Source of the DNA: Prosopocoilus inquinatus
Lineage: Eukaryota > Arthropoda > Insecta > Coleoptera > Lucanidae
Length of the DNA stretch: 64,000 nucleotides
Direction: 5' to 3'
Assembly (NCBI GenBank): GCA_036172665.1
Contig: CM069873.1
Location: 39,112,001-39,176,000 of the forward strand
A program made the position numbers and the translations under genes. Each line of letters starts with the position of its first letter. Position 1 is the stretch's first letter. The notes beneath the pieces were generated by a model. That model was not told the origin of the DNA and ran no database searches. It was given only the letters and a program-made list of their open reading frames with translations. Positions 20,240 through 30,853 of the stretch are shown piece after piece.

Positions 20240-20622
20240 AACAAGATTTTAGGTGGGGGTCCCTACCTCCTCCAACCTTACGGTCGTATTCAAGATAAAC
20301 CGTTTTTGGATCCTCCGTCAAGTTAAGGTCACGTCAAGGATAGATAATTTTTGGAACCCTCCTCTGACCTCGCTTTTAGAGGTAATGATGAGGTCACGTC
20401 AATGACATTGAAAATTTTGCAACCTCCTCTGACTTGATCCTTAACCTTGTAGTTACATCGGCACAAAGCAAATTTTAGAACCTGCTCCGATCTTAACCTT
20501 GAACCCTCAAGGTCATTTCAAAGTTACCTCTCGGTTACGTTAGGAACAGGTCGATTCTGGAACCTCCTCTAATCTTGACCTTGATCGAGGTCACCTCAAG
20601 GTCATGGCCTTGAAGTTTAAGG
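20240..20622. repeat. Subterminal degenerate repeats (right)
   Basis: Units such as GGTCACGTCAAGGA, TGACCTTGA and GGAACCTCCTC recur in both orientations. They are the counterparts of the left subterminal array but less regular. No gene is present. Confidence 0.8.
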
Positions 20623-20736
20623 TCATGGTGAGGTCACGTCAGGAATAGGCCGATTCTGGAACCTCCTCCGACCTGGACCTTGAACTTTATTGGTCAAGGT
20701 CGGAGGAGGTTCCAGAATCGGCCTATTCCTACTACT
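20623..20736. repeat. Polinton right terminal inverted repeat with internal hairpin
   Basis: This is the reverse complement of 1909-2022 with few mismatches. Arms 20641-20679 and 20692-20730 pair over 39 bases with one mismatch around a 12-base loop. Confidence 0.92.
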
Positions 20737-20742
20737 GATAAT
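20737..20742. repeat. Polinton target site duplication, right copy
   Basis: GATAAT, identical to 1903-1908. It is in the same codon phase of the interrupted ORF2 on both sides. Confidence 0.93.
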
Positions 20743-22887
20743 ATTTCTTATTTTTCATTACCTTCTAGAACAATGTATAATTTTCGTAAAGCTAACTATT
20801 CAATTATTAATGAGGCAATATCTAACGTAGAGTGGCATACAATGCTAGATAGTCTACCTGTTGAGAGAGCAGTTGATGTGTTTTATGCTTACTTGAATAA
20901 AAACATTATTGATGAATTTATTCCTAAAATTAAAGTGCGTCAATCTGCATTTCCAGCCTGGTACAAAATTTCAACCATTAAAATGTATAAAGAGAAGCGT
21001 CGTGCTCATATGAAGTGGAAAAAGTTCGGCCAATTCGCGGATTATGAAGTCTTTGCCTTACTCAGACGACGATTAAAAGAATCAATTAAAACCGATCATA
21101 AACAATGGATGGACTCTGTGCAGAATAATTTAAAAAAAGATGTCAAATATTTTTGGTCTTACGTATCTTCTAAACGTTCACGATCTTCTCTACCTTCCCA
21201 AATGTCATATAATAATATTATAGCAGCAGACGAATCTTCAATTGCCAATTTCTTTAATACCTATTTTTCTTCCGTTTTTGAAAATGACATACCTTCTTCT
21301 AATTACGATACCGATTTAGATTTTAATTACGCTTACCGTGATGTTGTTGTCGTTAATGAATTAAACCTGTCCTCTATTAAAAATAAGATTTCTAAACTTA
21401 ATGTGTATAAGGGGTCCGGTCTAGACAATATTCCTCCTTATTTTGTGAAATCTTGTATTGATAGCTTATCACTTCCGCTTTTAATCTTGTACAATAAATC
21501 ACTTCGTGAATGTACTTTCCCCGATATATGGAAAAATGCCTACATTACCCCCATTTACAAGGAAGGTCCTGTAACAGATGTTAGTAATTATAGACCGATA
21601 TCTAAACTATCGATATTTGCAAAAATTTTCGAGTCGATTGTGAATGACATGATTTACGAATCTACTAAATAGTCATTGATTCCGCAGCAGCACAGCTTTT
21701 GCAGAGGGAGATCGTCAACCACCAATTTAATTTTATATAACGAATATCTTCATTCTATTCTAGATTCTTCTGGTCAATTCGATGTTATTTATACCGATTT
21801 TCAAAAAGCATTTGATAAGATTAATCATCGCATTCTTCTGCAAAAGCTGGACTACTTGGGTTTTCATGGAAACCTTCTCCGTTGGATAAAATCATATCTG
21901 TATCATAGGACCCAAGCTGTGGTGATTAATGGATGTAAATCAAATCCTGTGAAAATTTTATCTGGAGTGCCACAAGGCTCTCATCTAGGACCCACTTTAT
22001 TTACACTTTTTATAAATGACATTGGAAATGTACTAAATTCCTGCAATTTCCTGCTTTATGCTGACGATCTTAAAATTTTTTTAGAGGTTAAATCTATTAC
22101 CGACTGCGAAACTATGCAATTAAACATTAATAACCTTGCAGACTATTGCAGGAAAAACAAACTGTTTTTAAACATTACTAAATGTAAACATCTCACTGTC
22201 ACTCGGAAAAAATATTTTATAGATTATACTTACAAAATTAATGACATACCCTTAACCAAAGTATCTCAAATTAAAGACCTTGGGGTTATTTTTGATTCCA
22301 AATTGAGTTTCCAATATCATATAGATTTAATAATCAGAAAAGCTTTCAAAATGTTCGGTTTTATATGTAGAATCACCAAGCCTTTTACCGATTTACACTC
22401 CTTTATACACCTTTATAAATCTCTCGTACTTAGTAATTTACAGTATTGCTCCATTATCTGGACTCCTCAATATAATGTTTATATAAATAGATTAGAAAGT
22501 GTGCAAAAGAAATTTTTAAAATTTTTAGAATACAGGTTTTCTCATGAAAATCCAAGTCCCTCGTACACAATGTCATTGAGAAAATACAATCTTCTCTCTC
22601 TGGAACAGAGGCGCGTTGTTGCGGATATAATATTTATTTTTAAAGTAATAAATAATTACATCGATTGCCAAGAGCTGCTGTCAAAGTTAAATTTTTGCGT
22701 ACCGAGATGTGAATCTAGGTATCCGCTGACTTTTTATATTGACAGTCAAAGGACGAATATTGGTACAAATTCACCAATTTACAGATTATGTCATTCTTTC
22801 AATCGAGTTGCGAATGATGTAGACATTTTCCATGTCGGGCTGCCTAAATTGATCTCTAGTGTACACCAAATATTGAAACATACATAA
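20737..22887 (+). pseudogene. ORF2 reverse transcriptase half, with one internal TAG
   Basis: This is the reverse transcriptase of the LINE-like element. Motifs in order: SNYRPISKLSIFAKIFE before the break, then IYTDFQKAFDKINH (catalytic Asp), SGVPQGSHLGPTLFTLFIND, LLYADDLKIF (catalytic Asp-Asp), and LGVIFDSKLSF in the thumb. The C-terminal region ends ISSVHQILK. An in-frame TAG at 21670-21672 separates two stretches of the same frame; it is the only lesion in the domain. The 5' half of ORF2 is at 1198-1908. Confidence 0.9.
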
Positions 22888-23363
22888 TTTCATTCATTCA
22901 TTCATTCTTTCATTCATCCTTCTCTTGTACGTCAGCTTCATAACTACATGTGTATGGTTCATGATACCTATATGTTTTGTATTATGTATTTTGTTCTTTC
23001 GTGGGAACCGTTATTGGGACATTGTCCTGTTGGTTTCCCGAATATAATAAAAATAAAAAAATAAATAAAAATAAATAAAATAATAAATAATAGCTGAGGA
23101 CAACTTAGAGTCAATATTATAACCAACATGTATTATTTTTAATATTTTTGATTTATTTATTAGTTTTCATAAAATTTTTATTGTAAGTGTAAATTTCTCC
23201 TTGTAAATGTGTAAATAGTCATACCAAGAATTTTAATACATGCGGCATATGTAAGCAAAAAGATCAGATGTTAGATTTGTATTTATTTTTGTTATTTGTC
23301 GTTTTTTTTATGAAATTAAAATTACAGTCGGAAATTAATTTAAAAAAACCTCAGTTTGTTAAA

Positions 23364-23476
23364 TTTTCATAGCACATATTCAGGAATAATACTGAAAAGT
23401 GAAAAAATTCATGTGTCAAAGAGAAAATCTGAATAGAAAGAGAAAGTTAAGAGATGGATATAGGGAATGCTAGTAC
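23364..23476. repeat. Right arm of the long imperfect inverted repeat
   Basis: Counterpart of 1-116. TATAGGGAATGCTAGTACA at the outer end mirrors the window start. From 23092 to 23363 and from 23477 to 23842 I see only AT-rich sequence without genes. Confidence 0.55.
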
Positions 23477-23842
23477 AGTTCGAAAGTACATTTAATTCTG
23501 ATCCTTATGGTATAAAAGAATACTGATGTTCTCTTAAAAAAAAACATGACTTTTCGACAGTTGAAATCAGTTCGAATTGAAGTTAATTTTCAACCAGCCC
23601 GTAAACGATTTTGTGTAAAATTAGGTATGACCTGAAAGCTTATGAGCATAGCCTACTACAGGCCAAAAATTGAAATTATGGCTTTTGTTACACAAAGATG
23701 GCAGCATCATAAACAAGGTACTGCAACGTTGAACATTTAAAAAAAAATGGAAATATCTCTAAAACGGCTATATTTTCTTGTATCACATGTTACACAAAAT
23801 ATTTTTATAATTTCATGAAGATTTCAGAAATGTAATAAAAAA

Positions 23843-24033
23843 GGGGGTATTCCATTTAAAATAAGAAAGTTGACAGCAACTTCTGGTACAAGCGGAAGTG
23901 CCCGGAAGTTGGAGATATTACATTTTAAAAGATCATTTTCGATAACTTATAACCGCAAAATATGAAATAGAAATTCAAAGAGGAAGTCCGTAATCTTTTA
24001 ATTAATGGGTTGCCTGAATCTCCCTGTATATTA
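23843..24033. repeat. Mariner-type MITE, about 190 bp
   Basis: It starts GGGGTATTCCATTTAAAAT and ends CTCCCTGTATA. Start and end are related as loose inverted repeats of the TATA-GGGTGTTCC kind. A second copy in the same orientation is at 25485-25675. Non-autonomous Tc1/mariner relatives with such ends are frequent in insect genomes. Confidence 0.5.
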
Positions 24034-24292
24034 TGATTTATTTCGATTAATCTTTAAGAGTAGATCAATTTATTATAAGGATGTTATGTACCTAAACCTA
24101 ATATTATTTGAGATATTGACGTTTCAATCTAAAAAAAACGGTATTATTTGCTGTTTTACAGATTAGATGTTTATTAAAATTCGACATTTAAATTTTACAG
24201 TAACGTTACATAACCTGTATGGAACAGAAAACAATTTCCATTTCGAACATATTCCTATTATATTAAGTTATAAGTTTATTTTACTCGGTTAG

Positions 24293-25508
24293 TTTAAATG
24301 GAACAGCCTATATTTTATTACTGAAATTAATAGGTCTTTGATTAATATAGGGTTCAGAATGTGTTACACAACAAACCTACACACAGTATAATGTACAATT
24401 TACAAGTTCATAAAACAGCAATATTCCGTCTTCCAAAGGAATATTTGGTCTATAATATCGTTGATTTTATTTAGAAAATCTGTATTGAGTCTGTTTTATA
24501 ATTTCTAGTCTGTTAAAAATTACACTCATTTGATTTACGACATCACAAACGAAATACATACTTAATTTTTTTTTAATTTTATTTTCCCAACATTGCCTGA
24601 TTATTTTAAGTAAGATTAAGTAACGGTAAGGACCGCAACAAACATCAATAAGAATACCAATGAAAATAGCTGTAAAATTATAACCATAATAATAATAACA
24701 ATTGATTTAACATTAATAACAATATAGAAAATTTTCAAAATGATAACCATGGTCCTCTTCACAAAATAGTTTTCTATGATAAGGACACATTTAAATCACA
24801 TGTTATAGGTTTCTGTATTATTACTGTTCTTTTTATTGGTATCTTTATTGATATTGTTGTTGTTGTTGGGTGTTGTCTTATTTAAAATAATCAGATAGTG
24901 TTGATAAAATTAAAATTAAAATTTTAGGAGTTAAGCATTAGTTTCGCAGGCAAAGGAACTGACACTTGGAGGGGGGGCACCTTCAGGCGTGGATTCGATT
25001 CCCACTGCTAGGGCATGTTTTATGTGAGAGATGGAATTTTTGTCGATTATTATTAGGTGGAATTTGCTTCGAACTGGTGTTTCTGTATTTCCCTGGTTTG
25101 TAAGGCAAAGAAGGTAAACATGTAGTAAGACGGTCGCAATCACAGTTAATGATCATGATTGCCAACCATTACAAGTATGCGGCAAGCCAGAAAGCTTGGA
25201 GCTAGGGTGGTATTAAATAAAAGTACGCATAGAATTTTGTTTTTATGTTACAGATGAAATAAATATAAATTTTTAACAGACTAAAAGTACAAACAGCCTC
25301 AATACAGATTTTTTAAATTAAAATCAACTAAATTATAGACAAAATATTCCGTTGGAAGATGGAATAATTGCTGATTTATGAATCTACGAATTTGATATCT
25401 TACTGTGTGTAGGTTTGTTGTGTAGCACATACTGAACCCTATATTATTGTAAAGCTTAATCAAAAACCTATTAAATGTAGTAATAAAATATAGGGTGTTC
25501 CATTTAAA
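24293..25508. repeat. Foldback element with arms of about 230 bp
   Basis: The left arm (about 24293-24540) and right arm (about 25258-25508) match in reverse complement. Examples are CAACAAACCTACACACAGTA and its complement TACTGTGTGTAGGTTTGTTG, and the fragments around AATCTGTATTGAG. Identity is roughly 80 percent by eye with small indels. The loop (24541-25257) has no gene. A hAT-, mariner- or MITE-type non-autonomous transposon is likely, but the family is not known. Confidence 0.7.
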
Positions 25509-25675
25509 ATTAGAAAGTTGATATCACTTCCGGCGAAACCGAAAGTCCTATGACGACACACGGTATGTCGAAAAATTTCAATTTTTGTTTAATTTATCCA
25601 AAATTCAAGTTAATCGATTAATAAATAAAGAATCTAGAAGAGTGAGCACATATCGCGGGACACCCAGTATACATA
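25485..25675. repeat. Second mariner-type MITE copy
   Basis: It starts TATAGGGTGTTCCATTT and ends GGGACACCCAGTATA; reading the end in reverse (TATACTGGGTGTCCC) shows the inverted relationship. It overlaps the right arm of the foldback by about 20 bp, which suggests one inserted beside or from the other. Bases 25676-26000 hold nothing recognisable. Confidence 0.5.
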
Positions 25676-26000
25676 AATATCGAAGGTGTCCATTCACACT
25701 ATTAGATCATGATTTCAAGTCCCAACGTTGATTTATTATGCTTAATAAACGAACCGGATTAATAATATGGAAAACAAATCACAAACTAAATGTGTTGCTT
25801 TCAAAGTCATATATCAGCCATGCTATCGCGCATAAAGCGGACACAATCGCATGTCATCTCAGTTTTAAAAAGCTTACTGAAAGCCTACCAGGTTGCAGTG
25901 TGCTCTGAAGTAATCTCTCTTCTGTGATGACGCCCCAAATAGTTGTCCAGAGGATGCTTGACAGCCCCACTGCTTAGCTGACTTGCAGCAAGCTTTAAAA

Positions 26001-27332
26001 TACCATGCCTTCAATTGAATTCCTCATTAAAGTAAGCTGTTATTTTTTTATGAAGTTGGCGACACAATTCTAGAGAAAACAGTTGTCATTCACTGTCAGT
26101 AAAGATCATAACATCAAATAAAAACACAACATTAAAGTTTAAAGTAGATGCTCAAAGTGCTCTCCTTCAGCTTGAATACATAAGTGTACTCTGCGTTTCA
26201 TGTTTTCAGACCCGTTTGCTAAGTGTTCGGGGGTTATGTTATCTATAATGTCCGCACGAAGTTTTTCGATTGTGTGACGCGTAGTTCTAAAAACTGTGTT
26301 TTTCATGTGCGGATAAATGAAGTAATCCATAATTGTGAGATCCGGAGACCTTTCAGGAAAATTCACAATCCGATTATCAAAAAACTGCTGCAGGAAAGTC
26401 CTTGTTTGATGAGCTGTGTGGGCGGTAATATTGTCTTTCTGAAAAAAACCCTTCTGTAAGTTCATCATCATGTAGTTGATTAATGAATGGTTCTAATAAC
26501 TCATTTCGTTATCTTTAAGCAGTTACTGAGTCGTTAAAAAATATTGGTTCGATGATACGCCTTCTTAACACTGCTAGCCAAACACCAATTTTTGATGGAT
26601 GTAATGGAGTTTCCACAAATTCATGGGGATTTTCTGCTGACAATATTCTCATATTCTGTTTATTTAAATACCCTGAGAGATGAAATCAGGCCTCATCGGA
26701 AAAGAAACACTTGTCAAGAATGTCGTCGTTGTTTAAGTTATCAAGAAACCACTGATAATATTCTGTTCTGTGAAAATCTACTGGCCTGAGTTCGTGGACT
26801 GCTTGAATCTTATATGGATAAAGCTTTAAGTCTTTTTTAAGAACAGTGTGACATGTTCCGACCGATAGCTGAACTTCATGTGAAAGTTTGGCAATAGATT
26901 TCTTGGGAGAGTGTTCCATTCGATCTCGAACATCTTCAATGCAGGCTGCAGTCCTTTTCTTAGCTGCTCCGCTCCCTGTTTTGTGACCAAGTGATCCTGT
27001 TTCACGAAATTTAAGAACACAAGCATGGATATATTAACTAGCTGTTCATAAGTAATAGCAAAATTAGGAAACTGCTATCGAAACTTGTGTACACACTGAT
27101 TAATTGAATAAACTAACTGTCCATTTTCTATTCTACCGGTTTGAAAATAACTTTCAACAATAAATATTTTCTGCTGTAATTCTAACAATTTGAATAAATT
27201 GAAAATAAAAAGTGTCAATTTGACAATTGTTTAATTAAATAAGTGAACAGCTGTCAGTGCTGCAAATCTTAAGAGAAAAAAACAGTGAAATCATAGCCCA
27301 CTTTAATGAGGAATTCAATTGAAGGCATGGTA
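26001..27332 (-). mobile_element. Mariner-like DNA transposon with perfect 33-bp ends
   Basis: Outer sequences 26001-26033 and 27300-27332 are exact reverse complements (TACCATGCCTTCAATTG at the left). If the outermost TA is the duplicated target, the inverted repeats are 31 bp, as expected for the Tc1/mariner superfamily. The body of about 1.3 kb carries a broken transposase on the minus strand. Confidence 0.82.
26139..27040 (-). pseudogene. Mariner-like transposase remnant
   Basis: N-terminal part: a helix-turn-helix region (FRETGSLGHKTGSGAAKKR, then HSPKKSIAKLSHEVQLSVGTCH and LKLYPYKIQ) in one frame. Middle: FFSDEA, where the first catalytic Asp lies. C-terminal part: DNITAHTA with the second catalytic Asp, FPERSPDLTIMDYF, and the end GEHFEHLL. 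Between 26472 and 26686 the frame is broken by shifts and stops. The domain order is that of IS630/Tc1/mariner-type transposases found widely in insects. It is not functional as present. Confidence 0.78.
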
Positions 27333-28958
27333 GCAGCCGTTCTTTAGCGCAACCTAATACCTCAACCACTCTTCCAATACTTAACTGCACTCACCATATA
27401 ATGCACATCAAGAATTACGGTCTTCATATGCATAGAAAATCAGACAAATTCTTTAGCACTTATTTACAAATGACAAATTAGATATACATATATATTTTTA
27501 TTTAATAAAAATATAGAGCATATACTGGGTGTCAGAGAAATAAGTACATTAATTTTAACTAGTAAGAGAACTCGTTAAATTAAATAATTTTTCTCTATAT
27601 CATTTTTTCAAATCGTCAATTTTTTTTTTTATTTTCCCCCCCCACAAATTAACGAGACCTCTATACATTGTTCACAAATTAAAAAACCGCCACCTGTTGC
27701 ATTATGTTGGCATAAAACATAAGTCCCCTACAGAACATTATCAAAATACTAAGTTGGCAAGGTATTTGAAGTTTCATGTCAAAGTAATTTATCAATTCAA
27801 TTTTACCATTAACCATTTTACCATTAAGTTATTTACATTTATATTCATTTTAAGGAGCCGTTTCAATGAATTATAGTTTGTCTGTTATAGAAATGCTTGC
27901 GAACGTTAAAGTAAAAACCATGAATCTATCATAATTATTAAATTTAGAACCAAGGATTTATTCCGAAGGTATAACCTTATCGTTTATTTCAAACACTTGC
28001 CAATTTTGTTACCAAATTTTTAACTAGGACACTGTTGCCGATTGTATTTTTCACAAGGCAACACCGCCAGAGGTCTTTTAATATGTGAACAAATTATAGT
28101 ATCGTTCTAATTACTGGTTTTAAGAATGCGCAATATTTTCATTTTTTTAAGTTGCTTACTAGCGGTCGTTTGTCAAATAGATGACTTTTGAAAATAATTT
28201 GCTGTCACCTTTGTAACGCGTCTGAATTGAAATAGCTCTTCTTGTACAATGCCTACATTTTCAAAATAAGAATGCACTGGTATTGTATTAATTTATTACA
28301 AAAGCCAGGGCAATTCTGTTTTAGCCCAACACATTTAGTTGGAACGGTTTCTGAATCATCGCATTCCGAATATTCGCACATTTGTCAGACTGGTGTGGAG
28401 CGGTGTAGCATCTCCAAGAACACGTATCCTTTAAGGCTGCAGCTTACGATCGTGGTCGACAATGTCCAGACAGTTGCAGACATTGAGGAGGTTATTTTGG
28501 ATAGCAAAAAATGTCGATCTGGATCCATTAATATTATGCGTTAGACTTTTGACGTTGCGTCAGGTTTGTTCACGTGACCGTTATTAGGCATCAGTCTCAG
28601 CACAGCAATATTGTATAGACTCCAGTGGCAGCCAGTAATTATTTAACAAATTTTTAAATAATTTTAACTCGTTCACAAAAAATATATATTTAGAAAAGTT
28701 CTTTCTCTTGACTCTTTTATTGTCAGATAAAATTAATGTATGTACTTATTTTGTAAGTTTTGCCTTTAATACTACGAATTTTATCTACGGTCAGACTGAC
28801 TAGGATCGATGGAATGGTTATAAGCAACGCCCACTTCATGTGGGCCTCATTCATTAGGTGGGAGAATATCCCGACTTCAAAACTGATTCATCCAACACAG
28901 ATTTTCACAAGTTTAAGTTATCTTACCGTCTTTATTAGTAAGCAGAGCGCATAGATTT
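27333..28958. other. AT-rich stretch without recognised gene
   Basis: I see no coding pattern on either strand. There is a C run at about 27639-27647. TACTGGGTGTC at 27529 resembles the mariner-type MITE ends. Loosely inverted blocks (AATAAGTACAT at about 27541 and ATGTACTTATT at about 28740) may mark a decayed element of about 1.2 kb. Confidence 0.5.
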
Positions 28959-29143
28959 TCACGGATCAACGCGAAACGGTCGCGTCGCAATCTCCAGACA
29001 CTGAACTATACCCTGAGATCTAATATTCCTGCGCGATGACTCAGGCCTGTTGGAAGACGGTATTGGTATAAACCATCGAAGTACTCTTAAAAATAATTTT
29101 AGAAAAAATTTGTGCAAATCGTTTTTGATTGCAGTGAGAACCT

Positions 29144-29206
29144 CGAGCAGCCTCTGGACAGCTGTTTCAGCCCTGCTTGGGGCTTCTTCAGCAGAAACGT
29201 AGCTCG
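29144..29206 (-). ncRNA. Hammerhead ribozyme, type I, copy A
   Basis: Read on the minus strand: outer stem I CGAGC/GCTCG, inner stem I TTTCTG/CAGAGG, core CTGAAGA, stem II AGCCC/GGGCT with loop CAAGCA, core GAA, stem III ACAGCTGT (two closing pairs and AGCT loop), then cleavage-site triplet GTC. All invariant core bases are present. Cleavage is predicted between plus positions 29157 and 29156. Confidence 0.85.
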
Positions 29207-29455
29207 ACATTCCCACTGCAGACCAAAAACGACTTGCCCAATTTATTCGCAAATGCGATGTAAGAATGATGAACATATAAAATAGCGACATCTTACTATC
29301 GCCTTTTGACCTAACATTGCAGTAGGATAGACAAATTGAAGCGGGATTTGCTCCTAATGAGTCCCCCATGCAAGGCGGCCATGCTTGCTGTCAAAGCATA
29401 ATGAAAGATTTAAAAAAAAAATTGTGCAAATCGTTTTTGATTGCAGTGAGAACCT

Positions 29456-29518
29456 CGAGCAGCCTCTGGACAGCTGTTTCAGCCCAGCTTGGGGCTTCTT
29501 CAGCAGAAACGTAGCTCG
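29456..29518 (-). ncRNA. Hammerhead ribozyme, copy B
   Basis: Same fold as copy A, exactly 312 bp further on. One base of the stem II loop differs (loop CAAGCT), which leaves the pairing intact. Confidence 0.85.
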
Positions 29519-29767
29519 ACATTCCCACTGCAGACCAAAAACGACTTGCCCAATTTATTCGCAAATGCGATGTAAGAATGATGAACATATAAAATAGCGA
29601 CATCTTACTATCGCTTTTTGACCTAACATTGCAGTAGGATAGACAAATTGAAGCGGGATTTGCTCCTAATGAGTCCCCCATGCAAGGCGGCCATGCTTGC
29701 TGTCAAAGCATAATGAAAGATTTTAGAAAAAATTTGTGCAAATCGTTTTCGATTGCAGTGAGAACCT

Positions 29768-29830
29768 CGAGCAGCCTCTGGACAGCTGTTTCAGCCCTGC
29801 TTGGGGCTTCTTCAGCAGAAACGTAGCTCG
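29768..29830 (-). ncRNA. Hammerhead ribozyme, copy C
   Basis: Identical core to copy A. It sits at the inversion point: the outer stem I strand GCTCG ends at 29830, and the sequence then turns into the opposite orientation. Confidence 0.85.
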
Positions 29831-29881
29831 AAACGTAGCGAATAAATTGGGCAAGTCGTTTTTGGTCTGCAGTGGGAATGT

Positions 29882-29944
29882 CGAGCTACGTTTCTGCTGA
29901 AGAAGCCCCAAGCAGGGCTGAAACAGCTGTCCAGAGGCTGCTCG
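29882..29944 (+). ncRNA. Hammerhead ribozyme, copy D (plus strand)
   Basis: Complete 63-base motif in plus orientation: CGAGC at 29882, CTGAAGA, stem II, GAAA, GTC and GCTCG ending at 29944. Confidence 0.85.
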
Positions 29945-30243
29945 AGGTTCTCACTGCAATCAAAAACGATTTGCACAAATTTTTTCTAAAATCTTTCATT
30001 ATGCTTTGACAGCAAGCATGGCCGCCTTGCATGGGGGACTCATTAGGAGCAAATCCCGCTTCAATTTGTCTATCCTACTGCAATGTTAGGTCAAAAAGCG
30101 ATAGTAAGATGTCGCTATTTTATATGTTCTTAAAAATAATGTAAACAGTAACAGCAGCAGGAAATCAGGATCACTTAGCCTAGACGATAGAGTCTATTTA
30201 AAAAAGTTAATCGATACGCGCGCTACATAAGTTTTTCAATAAT

Positions 30244-30519
30244 TGTGAAATGTTGAGGTAAAATAATAAATAATAATTTATTTATTGGGTGATTAGCATG
30301 AAGCGAAATAAAAGGGGTGAAGTGCGAAGTGCCCGACCAGGATGGTTAATTTTGTCCGACTGCCCTCGTTCTTACCACTGACTATTTTTTCTTCGGAGTC
30401 GCGCTGTCTCTCCGTTCCGGGGTATTATTTCGAAGAAGGACAGTCTCTTTGGCTTGTGTCTGTACAGATGTTGGTTAATTATAAATGCAAGAAATTAATT
30501 TAGTGACGCTGTCGCCACA
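30244..30519 (-). repeat. 3' LTR of gypsy element 1
   Basis: Direct repeat of 33560-33838 with roughly 90 percent identity by eye; shared blocks include GGTGATTAGC, GCCCGACCAGGATGG and CGTTCCGGGGTATTATTT. Confidence 0.85.
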
Positions 30520-30853
30520 TCACTCTCCTGCCAGAATTTTAGTTTTTAAATCTAAAAGCGGTTTACAAGAATTAATGTAAAATTCGAAACTAGCAATGAA
30601 TTATTACAAAGAATATATACCTGAAAATAAAAGAAAAAGATGAATTTGTACACACGGAAAAAAAATTAAACAAAATAAAACGTTTATACATAACATAAAC
30701 TACGTCGCATTTCACATCAGCATCACTTTGCGTAGCGGTATTTGGCATTGAATTTAGTGAAACAACACAACACTTACCGTAGTCTTTTTTTTTTGTTTAT
30801 GTGTTTGCTCTGGGTGGTCGTTGCGTTGTTGGTATTTTGAGCGTTCCGTGGAG

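Larger units (their letters stand above)
1909..20736. mobile_element. Polinton/Maverick element, 18.8 kb, both ends intact
   Basis: This is a self-synthesising DNA transposon with virus-like gene content. It has 114-bp terminal inverted repeats starting AGTAGTAGG and a perfect 6-bp target duplication. DNA polymerase B is on the plus strand at the left. All other recognised genes are on the minus strand: integrase, two structural-region unknowns including a DUF8207-like protein, packaging ATPase, disordered proteins, small unknowns, major capsid, minor capsid, protease, phospholipase-like protein and a terminal unknown. The gene set includes everything thought necessary for a virion plus integration. 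Lesions seen: a TAG in polymerase B, one frameshift each in two genes, and a TAG near the start of the last gene. The copy is therefore young but probably not autonomous. Confidence 0.96.
20737..23091 (+). mobile_element. Non-LTR retrotransposon, 3' part
   Basis: This is the continuation of the element begun at 329: rest of ORF2, about 200 bp of 3' untranslated region, and an A-rich tail of AATAAA/AAATAA units (23043-23091). Just before the tail, GGGAACC and GGTTTCCC with GGACA/TGTCC between them form a hairpin (about 23003-23040) that may be recognised by the reverse transcriptase. A short ATTC run (22890-22917) follows the stop codon. Confidence 0.85.
29098..30127. mobile_element. Retrozyme-like array 1: 312-bp hammerhead repeats, tandem then inverted
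   Basis: Three minus-oriented repeats with a 312-bp period are followed head-to-head by one plus-oriented repeat. The whole block is flanked by a 13-bp direct repeat TCTTAAAAATAAT (29085-29097 and 30128-30140). Each monomer contains a hammerhead ribozyme core. The right boundary GTCGCTATTTTATATGT is shared with the arrays ending at 49774 and 54449. Mixed tandem and inverted arrangement and TSDs of this size fit target-primed retrotransposition of Penelope type. The long open frame repeated in each copy is not thought to be a protein gene because it follows the ribozyme sequence exactly. Confidence 0.8.

Noticed and set aside
28242..28544. Open frame of 100 codons on the plus strand
   Set aside because: No recognisable motif, no neighbouring gene structure, and it starts and ends inside AT-rich repeat-like DNA.
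27536..28760. Possible 1.2-kb element with inverted AATAAGTACAT ends
   Set aside because: The match is short and AT-rich with unequal spacing; chance cannot be excluded, and no gene lies inside.
28959..29369. Open frame of about 100 codons that recurs in each hammerhead repeat (also at 29391, 49052, 49364, 53711)
   Set aside because: Its conservation is explained by the DNA repeat and the ribozyme structure; no start context, and the same segment is used in both orientations and interrupted freely.
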